From Acidovorax sp. FJL06 (GTDB lineage: Bacteria; Pseudomonadota; Gammaproteobacteria; Burkholderiales; Burkholderiaceae_C), in the NCBI RefSeq assembly GCF_003852545.1, contig NZ_QAJR01000007.1, forward strand, positions 1-64,000: 64,000 nucleotides of DNA, written 5' to 3'. Position 1 is the stretch's first letter. Every line of letters begins with the position of its first letter. The notes beneath the pieces were generated by a model. It ran no database searches. It saw nothing but the letters and a program-made list of their open reading frames with translations, and was not told the DNA's origin. The position numbers and the translations under genes are program-made. Positions 1 to 8,519 of this stretch are shown in pieces.

Positions 1-94
1 CCACGCCCAGCATCACGGCCACCACCGCCGCCGCGCTGCGCCAGGGGTGGTGGCGCAGGTCCTGCCAGGAGAAGGTGCGGAGCAGCGCGAGCAT
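1..94 (-). CDS. ABC transporter permease, FtsX/MacB type (N-terminal fragment)
   Basis: Only the first 31 codons are in the window; the gene continues past the left edge. The visible residues (MLALLRTFSWQDLRHHPWR, then an Ala/Val-rich stretch that starts the first membrane segment) look like the N-terminus of a MacB/FtsX-fold permease. Such permeases pair with an ATPase of the kind encoded at 1655-2317 on the same strand. Here a LuxR-type gene (276-1472) sits between the two. Substrate unknown. Family call is from the N-terminus only, so moderate confidence. Confidence 0.55.
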   Translation of the reverse strand, partial: MLALLRTFSWQDLRHHPWRSAAAVVAVMLGV

Positions 95-275
95 GGGTTG
101 CATTGTGGCGGCTGGTGTGTGGCGCAGCGCCGCTGGTGCATGGCGGTTCAGGGGTATGCCGGTGCTTTGTGCTTCTGCGGGTTTGCAGGTCCAACCACGA
201 CCCCGCGTGGGGCACGAACGGTTTTACATTTTTTGAATGCTGGCCGGTATCAACTCCGAAGCACGCGCGGGTGCT

Positions 276-1472
276 TCAGGGCATGGCCATTGCTATCTCG
301 GCCCGCTGCAGCATGGCGGGGCCGGTGAGCACGGCGCGCACAAAATCGGTCTGGCGCCCCACGCCCGCCTTGGTCGCGATGGTGCGGAACTGGCTGCGCA
401 CGGTGTGAATGGACACCGACTGTTGATCGGCATATTCCTGCAGCGACAAGCCATTGACCAGCCCCTGGGCCAGGCGGGCTTCGGCGGGCGTGAGGCCGTA
501 CAGGCTGCGCAGCACGCCTTCCAGCGACTGCAGCGCGCTCGCGGGGTTGCTGATGAAGACGGCACCACAGGCATGGGCACCGAAGGGCTCGGACCAATGC
601 GGCAGCGGCGCCACCATCACATGCAGCTCGCTGCCCGTCAGGCTGCGCAGCCGCATGCCGGTGCCCGCGTGCATGGGCGCGCCGGTGGGTGTGGACACCA
701 CCGCCCGCATGGCGGCCTGCAGGCGCTGGTCGTCTGCGTGCTGCATGGCATGCAGGCCATCGCGTTCATGGATGCACAGCAGCCCGCTGGCCTGGGCCAG
801 CGTGTGCGCGCGGCCATTGGCATGCAGCAGGCTGGCGCCTTCGCCCAGCAGCACCACGCCCATGGGCAGGCTTTCCATCACCGAGAGCGAGGCATGCGCC
901 AGGGCCTCGGCGCGGTGCAGGCGCCTGTGCAGCGCAAAGGCCGTCTGCAGGTGCGGCACCAGCGACTGCAGCCGCAGTTCCTCGTCGGCCGTGTAGGGGC
1001 CACAGCGCTTGCTGCGCACGGCCGTGACGTTGAAAGAACGGTGCCTGCGTTTTTCGACCACCGCAGCCAGCGTGTAGAACAGGTCGAGCGGACGCAGCCA
1101 GTCGCAATGCCATTCGGTGCGCGGCAAATGTTTGTCCGGATAGAACTTGGACCCATTGACGATGCAGCCTTCGTGGTGCAGGCGCTCATCCTGCGTCCAG
1201 ACATTGGTGCGGCAGTAATGGGCCGCAAAGCTTGCCATGGCGTCGTCACCCACCCCATGGTGGGCCGCGAGCGAGGTCGAGCCCCCCGTCACCTCCACCG
1301 AACCGTCTGAAAAATCCTGGCCAAAGATGATCGTGGCCTGCGACGAGAACTCGGCTGCAAAACGCGCCAGGAACTCCTGCCAGCGCCGGGCGTCCAGCGC
1401 GGCGTCATAGACGCTGCGGATCAGGCCTGGCATTCCGATGTCGTTGTGGGCGTAAGTCGGTAGCGTGGTCAT
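276..1472 (-). CDS. LuxR-family transcriptional regulator
   Basis: 398 aa, starting at the ATG at 1472 (MTTLPTYAH). Residues 327-383 form a LuxR-type helix-turn-helix: the opening LTPAEARLAQGL is the typical start of the domain and is followed by the recognition-helix stretch SIHTVRSQ. The N-terminal two thirds resemble the uncharacterised N-domains of many Comamonadaceae LuxR proteins. It contains no receiver domain and no visible autoinducer-binding signature, so its signal is unknown. It lies on the same strand between an ABC ATPase and its likely permease, with gaps of about 180 nt on both sides, so it probably has its own promoter. Confidence 0.8.
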   Translation of the reverse strand: MTTLPTYAHNDIGMPGLIRSVYDAALDARRWQEFLARFAAEFSSQATIIFGQDFSDGSVEVTGGSTSLAAHHGVGDDAMASFAAHYCRTNVWTQDERLHHEGCIVNGSKFYPDKHLPRTEWHCDWLRPLDLFYTLAAVVEKRRHRSFNVTAVRSKRCGPYTADEELRLQSLVPHLQTAFALHRRLHRAEALAHASLSVMESLPMGVVLLGEGASLLHANGRAHTLAQASGLLCIHERDGLHAMQHADDQRLQAAMRAVVSTPTGAPMHAGTGMRLRSLTGSELHVMVAPLPHWSEPFGAHACGAVFISNPASALQSLEGVLRSLYGLTPAEARLAQGLVNGLSLQEYADQQSVSIHTVRSQFRTIATKAGVGRQTDFVRAVLTGPAMLQRAEIAMAMP

Positions 1473-1654
1473 GGGTCCTCGTTCCGGGGGCGATCGGGCC
1501 GTGCAGTCTTGCAAATCATACGTTTGGGGGATGCCAAGGACAACACGAATGGATACAAAGGTGCTGTGTTCCTGGTGGGACTGCCGCATCCGGGGTGCGC
1601 GGGGGCAACCCGTGTACCCCGGCTGTTGTGCCGTTACAGGCCTGGCAGGGGGCT

Positions 1655-2317
1655 TCAGTGGCTGGCGATGCCGCCGGCCGTGAGCCGCAGCACCCGGTCC
1701 GCCCGGGCCGCCGCCGCATCCGAATGCGTGACCAGCACCAGCGATGCCCCCTGCTCGCGCGTCTGCGCCAGCAGCAGGTCCATCACGCGCGCGGCGGTGG
1801 TGGGGTCGAGGTTGCCGGTGGGCTCGTCGGCCAGCAGCAGGGCGGGGCGGTGCACCAGGGCGCGGGCAATGGCCACGCGCTGCAGCTGGCCGCCGCTGAG
1901 CTGTTGCGGCAGCCGCGCGCTGAAGGCCTCCAGGCCCACGGCGGCCAGCATGTGCTGCACGCGCTGCATGTGCGCTGGGCCGTTCTGGCCCAGCAGCATC
2001 AGCGGCAGGGCCACGTTTTGCGCCACGTCCAGGTGCGGCAGCACGTGGAAGGCCTGGAACACAAAGCCCACATGGGCGCGGCGCCACAGCGCGCGCTGTG
2101 TGTCGTCCAGTTGGCCCAGGTCCGTGGCGCCGTGGGTGATGGTGCCCGTGTCCCAGGTATCGAGGCCCGCCAGGCAGTTGAGCAGGGTGGACTTGCCCAC
2201 GCCCGAATCGCCCACGATGGCCACGAACTCGCCGGGCGCCACCGTGAACTGCACATGGGCAAACACCGGCGTGCTGCCGTAGTGCTTGCCCAGGCCGTCC
2301 ACGCGCAGCAGGGTCAT
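1655..2317 (-). CDS. ABC transporter ATP-binding protein, LolD/MacB type
   Basis: 220 aa cytoplasmic ATPase. Walker [10 protein letters not shown] is at residues 36-44, the ABC signature LSGGQ at 140-144, Walker B LLLADEP at 160-166 with the D-loop just after, and the H-loop histidine at 198. Size and the DEPTGNLD sequence fit the LolD/MacB group that works with FtsX-fold permeases, normally on lipoproteins, peptides or macrolides. The start ATG overlaps the miaA stop by 4 nt (ATGA), so translation is probably coupled to miaA. The partner permease is likely the fragment at 1-94. Substrate cannot be read from the sequence. Confidence 0.88.
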   Translation of the reverse strand: MTLLRVDGLGKHYGSTPVFAHVQFTVAPGEFVAIVGDSGVGKSTLLNCLAGLDTWDTGTITHGATDLGQLDDTQRALWRRAHVGFVFQAFHVLPHLDVAQNVALPLMLLGQNGPAHMQRVQHMLAAVGLEAFSARLPQQLSGGQLQRVAIARALVHRPALLLADEPTGNLDPTTAARVMDLLLAQTREQGASLVLVTHSDAAAARADRVLRLTAGGIASH

Positions 2318-3336
2318 GAGGGGGCGCGCTGCGCGAGCCGTTGCAGCACGGCCTGCACCAGCTGGGCCACGGCGTGGGGGTGGTCGCAGGCCACGGCGTG
2401 GCGCGCGGGCATGCTGCGCAGCCAAGTGATCTGGCGCTTGGCCAGCTGGCGCGTGGCGGCAATGCCGCGTTCGCGCAGCAGGCCCATGTTCATGGGGCGG
2501 CCGGGCGCTTGCGCGGCCAGAAAGTCCAGCTCGTCCCACACCTGGCGGTAGCCCACGCAGCGCATCGAGGGCAGGTCGGGGTGCAGGTCGCCGCGCGCGC
2601 GCAGGGCCTGCACTTCGTCGATGAAGCCACCGGCCAGCATGGCGTCAAAACGCTGGGCAATGCGCGCGTGCAGCCAGGCCCGGTCATCGGGTTCCAAGGA
2701 AAAAAGGGCGCTATCGCTGGCTGGTAAAGCGCTACCAGCTCCTTTTTTTGTAGTGTGAAAGCTCGACAGCGGCTGGCCCGACACATGCCACACCTCCAGA
2801 GCGCGCTGGATGCGCTGGCTGTCGCCGGGCGCCAGGCGGGCGGCCGTGACCGGGTCCACCTGCGCCAGCTCGGCGTGCAGGGCGGGCCAGCCCTGTTCGG
2901 CCGCCTGGGCCTCGATCTTTGCGCGCACTTCGGGGTCGGCGGCGGGCATGTCGTCGATGCCGTCGAACAGCGCCTTGAAGTACAGCATGGTGCCGCCCAC
3001 CAGCAGCGGCAGCGCGCCGCGTGCGCGGATCTCGGCGATGAGGCGGGTGGCGTCCTGCACGAACTCGGCCGCGCTGTAGGCCTGCAACGGGTCGCGGATG
3101 TCGATGAGGTGGTGGGGCACAAACGCGCGCTCGTCCCGCGTGGGCTTGGCCGTGCCAATGTCCATGCCCCGGTACACCAGGGCCGAATCCACGCTGATGA
3201 TCTCCACCGGCTGGCCCTGTTTGCCCAGCACGGCGGCCAGGGCCAGGGCGCCGGCGGTTTTGCCCGACGCGGTAGGGCCCGCCAGGGCGATGGCGGGAAG
3301 GGGGTGGGGGTCAGGCGTGCTCACGGGCGGCTCCAA
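2314..3336 (-). CDS. miaA: tRNA dimethylallyltransferase MiaA
   Basis: 340 aa. Transfers a dimethylallyl group to A37 of tRNAs that read UNN codons. The P-loop GPTASGKT is at residues 20-27, and the catalytic region [17 protein letters not shown] starts at 51. Residues about 196-213 ([17 protein letters not shown]) are encoded by a copy of the dispersed repeat described elsewhere in this window and look like an in-frame insertion before the conserved [11 protein letters not shown] segment. The first ATG (3336) overlaps the upstream MFS gene by 26 nt; a GTG at 3324 is an alternative start. The stop overlaps the next gene's ATG. Confidence 0.95.
   Translation of the reverse strand: MEPPVSTPDPHPLPAIALAGPTASGKTAGALALAAVLGKQGQPVEIISVDSALVYRGMDIGTAKPTRDERAFVPHHLIDIRDPLQAYSAAEFVQDATRLIAEIRARGALPLLVGGTMLYFKALFDGIDDMPAADPEVRAKIEAQAAEQGWPALHAELAQVDPVTAARLAPGDSQRIQRALEVWHVSGQPLSSFHTTKKGAGSALPASDSALFSLEPDDRAWLHARIAQRFDAMLAGGFIDEVQALRARGDLHPDLPSMRCVGYRQVWDELDFLAAQAPGRPMNMGLLRERGIAATRQLAKRQITWLRSMPARHAVACDHPHAVAQLVQAVLQRLAQRAPS
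2700..2749. repeat. Dispersed palindromic repeat, copy inside miaA
   Basis: Runs of A and T (AAAAAAGG ... CCTTTTTTT) flank a core that reads, on the minus strand, AGCTGGTAGCGCTTTACC then AGCGATAGCGCC. This matches the layout of the intergenic copies at 21388-21435 and 41822-41871. It lies in frame within miaA and encodes about 18 residues. Confidence 0.7.
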
Positions 3337-4555
3337 ACTTCTGCACCAGCGTCCACGAGATCAGCGCCAGCACCACCGACCAGAACCAGATGCCATTGAC
3401 CAGCGGCCACACCGTGCCATCGAGCCGCAGGCCCAGCCAGCCGCCAATGGCAAAGGCCGCCAGCATCATCATGAAACCGTTGAGCGCGGATGCCACGCCC
3501 GCCGCCTGCGGAAACGGCCCCACGGCACCGCTTTGCCCGCAAGGCTGGTGGATGCCATGGCCCACCATGAACAGGTAAAACGGCAGCAGCAGGGCCCAGG
3601 GATGGTGCCAGCCCATCCAGGCCACCAGCGCCATCAGCGTGCCGCCGGCCACGCTCAGTGCGCCTGCGATGGCCACCGTGCGCTGCAGGCCGTGGCGGGC
3701 CAGCAGGCTGCGGCACAGAAAGGTGCCGCCAAAGTAGGCCGCGCAGGCCGAGGCCATGGTCCCGCCGTACTGCGTGCGCGTGAGGCCCAGCACGTCGATG
3801 TAGACAAACGAGGACGCGGCCAGAAAGGTGAACAGCCCGCCGTAGGTGGCCGTGGTTTGCAGCGAAAACGCCCAGAAGGTGGGGTTCTTCAGCACCTGCA
3901 TCCAGGTGCCGGCCAGCGCGCGCGGCTGCAGGGCGCGGGGGTTGCGCTGTGCCAGCGTCTCGGGCATGCGCAGGGCCACCACGGCCAGCGTGACCACGGC
4001 GTACACCGTGAGCGCGAGCAGCGCCGCGCGCCAGCCCAGCCATTCGCTGAGCAGGCCGCCCAGGGGCGCGCAGATGCAGGCCACCAGCCCCAAGCCCGTG
4101 AGCGCCTTGGACATGGCGCGTGCACCTTCGAGCGGCGTATACAGGTCGCGCACGATGGCGCGTGCGCACATCACCACCGCGCCCATGGCCGCACCCTGGG
4201 CAATGCGCCACACGATCAGCAGCGCCATCGTGGGCGCGAACGCGCTGCCCAGCGAGGCCACGGTGTAGATGGCCAGGCCCGCCAGCAGCACGGGGCGGCG
4301 GCCAAACCGGTCCGACAGCGGCCCCCACACCATCTGCGAGCAGCCAAACGCCAGCAGCAGGCCGCTGAGCGTGAGCTGCGCTGCCGACAGCGGTGCGCCC
4401 AGGCTGCGCGTGAGCGCGGGCAGGGCGGGCAGGTACAGGTCGGTGGTGACGGGCTGGATGGACAGCAGCAGGGCCAGCACCAGAATGGCCAGGCCGGGAT
4501 GGATCGAGACAGGGGCGGTGGCCGCTGGCATAGCGGTGGCGGAGGGGGCAGACAT
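3311..4555 (-). CDS. MFS drug-resistance transporter, Bcr/CflA family
   Basis: 414 aa inner-membrane protein with about 12 hydrophobic segments. The Bcr/CflA hallmarks near the N-terminus are present: TDLYLPALP in the first helix-loop and [14 protein letters not shown] after helix 2. Members export drugs such as bicyclomycin, or sulfonamides and dipeptides, by proton antiport; the substrate here is unknown. The ATG at 4555 was chosen because the reading frame upstream is Pro/Arg-rich and does not look like a membrane-protein start. The 3' end overlaps miaA, which suggests cotranscription with miaA and the ABC ATPase. Confidence 0.88.
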   Translation of the reverse strand: MSAPSATAMPAATAPVSIHPGLAILVLALLLSIQPVTTDLYLPALPALTRSLGAPLSAAQLTLSGLLLAFGCSQMVWGPLSDRFGRRPVLLAGLAIYTVASLGSAFAPTMALLIVWRIAQGAAMGAVVMCARAIVRDLYTPLEGARAMSKALTGLGLVACICAPLGGLLSEWLGWRAALLALTVYAVVTLAVVALRMPETLAQRNPRALQPRALAGTWMQVLKNPTFWAFSLQTTATYGGLFTFLAASSFVYIDVLGLTRTQYGGTMASACAAYFGGTFLCRSLLARHGLQRTVAIAGALSVAGGTLMALVAWMGWHHPWALLLPFYLFMVGHGIHQPCGQSGAVGPFPQAAGVASALNGFMMMLAAFAIGGWLGLRLDGTVWPLVNGIWFWSVVLALISWTLVQKFGAAREHA

Positions 4556-4750
4556 ATCTGTCTGAGCGTACCAGAAGGGGCATGGGCGTCGTGCTGGCCG
4601 GGGGCTTGTGAGAAACCGTGCGCATTCGTGTGCGTGGCGCGTCGCGCGTGCGACAGGGGGCGGGGCTGGGGGCACTGCACCATGGTGGTGCGGATGGCCA
4701 GGCCCAGGCCGCCGCGCAACAACACAACACTACAAACCAGGAGACATCCC

Positions 4751-6094
4751 ATGCACAAGATCGCAACCCCCCGGGGGGCCCAGGGCTGGCGCCCCGCCCT
4801 GGCCACCAAGCTGCGCAGCGCGTTGGCGCTGGCCGCACTGGGCACCGCCCTGGCCGCCCAGGCCCAGGCCCCCGCACTGCCCGCGCCGGAGAGCGTGGCG
4901 CTGGACAAGCTGGGCTACATGACCACCTTCCCGCCCGAGGGCGCGCAGCGTGTGGACCTGAGCAATTCCTTCAAATACCCGCAGATGCGCTGGGCGCTGC
5001 AGCACCTGCGCGAACTGCAGCCCACGCACAACATCCGCCGGGGCAGCGCCGCGCCCTCGCCCCTGCCTGCGGACCCCAAGCCCCTGGGCAGCGTGGTGTT
5101 TGACGATGACAAGGGCCAGCCCATCACCGTGGACCAGTGGCTCACCCGCACCTACACCGATGCGCTGGTGGTGATGCACAAGGGCCGCGTGGTGTACGAG
5201 CGCTACGACAACCAGATGCAGCCGCACACGCCGCACCTGCTGTTCTCGGTCACCAAGTCGTTCACCGGCCTCATGGCCGCACAGCTGGCGCACGAGGGCA
5301 AGATCGACCCCAACGCGCTGGTGACCAAGTACGTGCCCGAGCTGGCCGACTCGGCCTGGGGCGACATGAAGGTGCGCGAGGTGATGGACATGACGGGCGC
5401 CGTGCGCTTCCGCGAGGTCTATACCGACCCCACCACCGAGATTTTTGGCTACAGCTGGTCCAGCGGCATGCTGCCGCGCCCGCCGGGCTACCAGGGGCCG
5501 ACCAACGTGTACGACTTCCTCAAGACCCTGAAGAAGGAAGGCGAACATGGCGCGGGCTTTGTGTACCGCACCGTGCATTCCGAGGTGCTCGGCTGGATTG
5601 TTTCGCGCGCCACCGGCAAGCACTGGGCCGAGCTGATGAGCGACAACGTCTGGCAGAAGCTGGGCATGGAAGAGGACGCCCATGTGATGGTGGACAGCGT
5701 GGGCACGCCGCTGCAGGGCGCGGGGCTCAACGCCACGGCGCGCGACCTGGCGCGGTTTGGCGAAATGCTGCGCCTGGGCGGCAGCTACAACGGCCAGAAG
5801 ATCTTTGACAAGGCCGTGATCGACGATACCGCCAAGGGCGGCGACCGCGAGAAGTTCAAGATGGGCGGCATGGCGTTCCGCCCCGGGTACAGCTACCGCA
5901 ACCAGTGGTGGGTGCTGCACAACGCCGATGGCGCCTGGGAGGCTGCGGGCATCCACGGCCAGTTCATCCATGTGAACCCCGCCGCCGAGATGGTGGTGAT
6001 CAAGCTCTCGTCGCACCCGGTGGCGGGCGCGGGCTTTACCCACCCGCTCACGCTCAAGGCCTGGGCGGCGCTGGCGCAGGCCGTGCGGCGCTGA
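4751..6094 (+). CDS. Secreted serine hydrolase, beta-lactamase / 6-aminohexanoate-dimer hydrolase family
   Basis: 447 aa with a signal peptide (basic start, Ala/Leu-rich core, AQAQA cleavage region near residue 40). The nucleophile motif SVTK is at 166-169. A Tyr at 272 (VYRTVHSEV) is a candidate for the catalytic base, and HGQ at 402-404 replaces the KTG box. This pattern fits NylB-like esterases/amidases of the class C beta-lactamase fold rather than a true beta-lactamase. A good ribosome site (AGGAGA) precedes the ATG. The gene stands alone between a divergent MFS gene and glpQ; its natural substrate cannot be predicted. Confidence 0.85.
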   Translation: MHKIATPRGAQGWRPALATKLRSALALAALGTALAAQAQAPALPAPESVALDKLGYMTTFPPEGAQRVDLSNSFKYPQMRWALQHLRELQPTHNIRRGSAAPSPLPADPKPLGSVVFDDDKGQPITVDQWLTRTYTDALVVMHKGRVVYERYDNQMQPHTPHLLFSVTKSFTGLMAAQLAHEGKIDPNALVTKYVPELADSAWGDMKVREVMDMTGAVRFREVYTDPTTEIFGYSWSSGMLPRPPGYQGPTNVYDFLKTLKKEGEHGAGFVYRTVHSEVLGWIVSRATGKHWAELMSDNVWQKLGMEEDAHVMVDSVGTPLQGAGLNATARDLARFGEMLRLGGSYNGQKIFDKAVIDDTAKGGDREKFKMGGMAFRPGYSYRNQWWVLHNADGAWEAAGIHGQFIHVNPAAEMVVIKLSSHPVAGAGFTHPLTLKAWAALAQAVRR

Positions 6095-6328
6095 AAAGGC
6101 GGGGCCGGGGCGGGCGGAGGCCAACCCTCCGCTCGCCCATCCCCACGCGCCCGGAACTTGCCGGACTGCACGGCCTGGGCCATGGCGCGCTGCAGCATCG
6201 AATGATGTTCAAAAGTTGTACGTTTTGGCCCCTGTCTATGCACAATGGCCGGGCGTGTGGCGGGTGGGGTGCCACATGTTGGTGCGTCTGGTGGGTGGTG
6301 TGACACCGTCACCAGTGCGCAAGGCGGG

Positions 6329-6346
6329 CGTCACAGCCTTGTCACA
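6329..6346 (+). promoter_or_regulatory. Candidate Pho box upstream of glpQ
   Basis: Two 7-mers, CGTCACA and TGTCACA, are separated by 4 nt. This is the 11-bp-period direct repeat bound by PhoB in other proteobacteria. A further CGTCACC lies exactly two periods upstream (6307-6313). The position, about 50 nt before the glpQ start, fits phosphate-starvation control of an extracytoplasmic phosphodiesterase. Motif match by eye only. Confidence 0.45.
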
Positions 6347-6393
6347 AGGCGCGCCCACAGTTCGGCGGTTCACAACATAACGAGGAGAAGAAC

Positions 6394-7554
6394 ATGCACA
6401 TTTCTGGTGCGAAGTGGGGAGTGCTGGCCGTGGCGGCCATGCTGGCGGCTTGTGGTGGCAACGACTACCCCTATCCCACGCTCAACGGCGCCAAGCCGTT
6501 GGTGATTGGCCACCGGGGCACGGCCGGCTACCGGCCCGACCACACCCTGGAGGGCTACAAGCTGGCCATCGACCTGGGGGCCGATTTCATCGAGCCTGAC
6601 CTCGTCGCCACCAAGGACGGCGTGCTGGTGGCCCGCCACGAGCCCAACATCACCGGCACCACCGACGTGTCCACCCGCCCCGAATTTGCCAGCCGCAAGA
6701 CCAAGAAGGTGGTGGATGGCGTGGAGGAAGAGGGCTGGTTCGTCAGCGACTTCACGCTTGCCGAAATCAAGACCCTGCGCGCCGTGCAGCCCCTGTCGGA
6801 CCGCGACCAGTCGTACAACGGCAAGTTCCAGATCCCCACCCTCGAAGAGGTGCTGGACCTGGCCCAGTCCGAAGGCGCCAAGGCCGGCCGCACCGTGGGC
6901 GTGTACCCCGAGACCAAGCACCCCACCTTCCATGCCAAGCTGGGCCTGCCGCTGGAAGACCGGCTGCTGGCCATCCTGGCCAAGTACGGCTACACCACCA
7001 AGGCCTCGCCGGTCATCGTGCAGTCGTTCGAGGTCTCCAACCTCAAGTACCTGCGCACCAAGACCCAGGTGCGCCTGGTGCAGCTGGTGGATGCAGACGA
7101 CGTGAACCCCGATGGCACCATGTCGCTGGTGGCCCCGTACGACAAACCCTACGACTTTGCCGTGGCCGGTGATGCGCGCACCTTCGCCAGCCTGCTCACG
7201 CCGGCGGGCCTGAAAGAGGTCAAGACCTATGCCGACGGCATCGGCCCCTGGAAGCCCTACCTCATCCCCTCCAAGCAGGTGGATGCCAACAAGGACGGCA
7301 AGCCCGACGACCTCAATGGCGACGGCAAGATCGACGAACGCGACCGCGTGATGATGGCCCCCACCGACGTGGTGAAGAACGCCCACGCCGAAGGCCTGTT
7401 CGTGCATGCCTACACCTTCCGCAACGAAGCCAAGCGCCTGGCCTCGGACTACAAGGGCGACCCCAAGGCCGAGTACAAGCTGTTCTTCAACCTGGGCGTG
7501 GACGGCGTGTTCAGCGACTTTGCCGACACGGCCAAGGCGGCGCGGGACAACTGA
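6394..7554 (+). CDS. glpQ: Glycerophosphodiester phosphodiesterase lipoprotein (GlpQ family)
   Basis: 386 aa lipoprotein with lipobox LAAC (Cys20), so it is anchored outside the cytoplasmic membrane. GDPD signatures are present: HRG at 40-42, the acidic metal ligands ExD at 67-69 (IEPDL), and HE at 82-83. It releases glycerol-3-phosphate from glycerophosphodiesters. An insertion at about 297-317 carries a canonical EF-hand loop, [12 protein letters not shown] (306-317), preceded by a degenerate one ([12 protein letters not shown]), suggesting calcium binding. Upstream are a candidate Pho box and an AGGAG ribosome site; a strong terminator follows. Confidence 0.92.
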   Translation: MHISGAKWGVLAVAAMLAACGGNDYPYPTLNGAKPLVIGHRGTAGYRPDHTLEGYKLAIDLGADFIEPDLVATKDGVLVARHEPNITGTTDVSTRPEFASRKTKKVVDGVEEEGWFVSDFTLAEIKTLRAVQPLSDRDQSYNGKFQIPTLEEVLDLAQSEGAKAGRTVGVYPETKHPTFHAKLGLPLEDRLLAILAKYGYTTKASPVIVQSFEVSNLKYLRTKTQVRLVQLVDADDVNPDGTMSLVAPYDKPYDFAVAGDARTFASLLTPAGLKEVKTYADGIGPWKPYLIPSKQVDANKDGKPDDLNGDGKIDERDRVMMAPTDVVKNAHAEGLFVHAYTFRNEAKRLASDYKGDPKAEYKLFFNLGVDGVFSDFADTAKAARDN

Positions 7555-7605
7555 TCGATCTGCCGACGCGCTGCCACCAGCCACGGCCCGGCGCCTGGCT
7601 GGAAC

Positions 7606-7633
7606 CACAAAGCCCGCTGTTGCGGGCTTTGTG
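7606..7633 (+). terminator. Rho-independent terminator after glpQ
   Basis: A perfect 12-bp stem (CACAAAGCCCGC / GCGGGCTTTGTG) closes a 4-nt loop, 51 nt after the glpQ stop codon. The T-run is short, only the TTT within the stem's right arm. Confidence 0.75.
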
Positions 7634-7662
7634 CTTGGTGGGGCAAGGCGGGCCAAGGAACC

Positions 7663-7735
7663 CCGTTCGCCTGTCGAAGGGCTTGTGCACAGGTGCGCCC
7701 TGGCTTCGGCATTCGACAGGTTCAGCCCGCACGGG
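7663..7735. repeat. Imperfect inverted repeat of the TTCGACAGG type between convergent genes
   Basis: Left arm CCGTTCGCCTGTCGAAGGGC pairs imperfectly with right arm ATTCGACAGGTTCAGCCCG...ACGG about 40 nt later. Arms of this kind (CCGTTC..CTGTCGAA / TTCGACAGG..) are common extragenic palindromes in proteobacterial genomes. This copy lies between the convergent glpQ and the exported-protein gene at 7762. Only one copy is in the window. Confidence 0.5.
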
Positions 7736-7761
7736 ACTGGATGGTGGAGCGCGATCCCGTG

Positions 7762-8439
7762 TCAAAACCCCAGCGCAAACCCCACGCTCAGCAAGGTGTG
7801 CCCTTGCTGCCGGCCCACCGTGGCGTCGATCTGCCGGCCGGGGGCCCATTCCCACCGCACACCGGTCTGGAAGGTGGGCGCGCTGTGCTGGGTGCCGAAC
7901 GCCTCCAGGTGCGGGGTGATCGCGCCCCAGCTGTGCTCCACGGAGGCGCCCCAGGTGGCCCGCCAGGATTGCCCGCGCTCCCGCTGGCTGCCCAGGTTGG
8001 CGTTGACCACCCCCCAGGGTGCGGCGCAGGTGCCGATGAGATTGAGTGCCACTGCGCTGCCTGCGTTTTGTCCGGGGTTCTGGCGCCGGTGGACGATGCC
8101 GGCGCTGCTGCCCGCGTTGCAGCCCCGCTCCTGCGCAGGGCCCCACAGCCACTTGACCTGCAGGCCCTGCAGGGTGTGGCGTTCACCCCGGTCGCGGGCC
8201 AGCACCGCGCCCAGCTCCAGCCCCGCGATGGGGGTGAACGCTGGGGCTGCGTAGAACGTGCCGGGTTGGCCGCGTGGGCCCTCCCACCACACCTCGATGT
8301 GGCCGTGGCCCACTTCGTCCACGCCGGCGTCGTCCACCGACAGGGGGCGGCCCGCAAGGGCTGGCCCGGCCAGGCACAGGGCGGTGGTGGTGGCCGCCAG
8401 CAGGCGCAGGGGGGAGATGGATCCGAGGGGCTTCGTCAT
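7762..8439 (-). CDS. Exported protein of unknown function (putative outer-membrane barrel)
   Basis: 225 aa with a clear signal peptide (MTKPLGSISPLRLLAA..., cleavage near PALAGRP). The mature part alternates short amphipathic stretches with Gly, Trp and aromatic residues, and ends in VGFALGF with a C-terminal Phe. This is the pattern of small outer-membrane beta-barrels. No enzyme motif is seen. It is 80 nt downstream of mutL on the same strand and may be read from the mutL transcript, but I see no functional link. Confidence 0.6.
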   Translation of the reverse strand: MTKPLGSISPLRLLAATTTALCLAGPALAGRPLSVDDAGVDEVGHGHIEVWWEGPRGQPGTFYAAPAFTPIAGLELGAVLARDRGERHTLQGLQVKWLWGPAQERGCNAGSSAGIVHRRQNPGQNAGSAVALNLIGTCAAPWGVVNANLGSQRERGQSWRATWGASVEHSWGAITPHLEAFGTQHSAPTFQTGVRWEWAPGRQIDATVGRQQGHTLLSVGFALGF

Positions 8440-8519
8440 GGTGCGGGCCGGTGATCGTGGGCAATGGCTGGAGGTCGGGGGGCTCTGGCTGTGTCGCAGG
8501 CGATGGCGGTGCGGCCCCG

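Noticed and set aside
3098-4750. Extended open frame upstream of the serine hydrolase
   Set aside because: It is antisense to miaA and the MFS gene; the real start at 4751 has a ribosome site and a signal peptide.
7663-7735. CRISPR-like or integron-like repeat
   Set aside because: Only one imperfect inverted repeat and no array; it fits a common extragenic palindrome.
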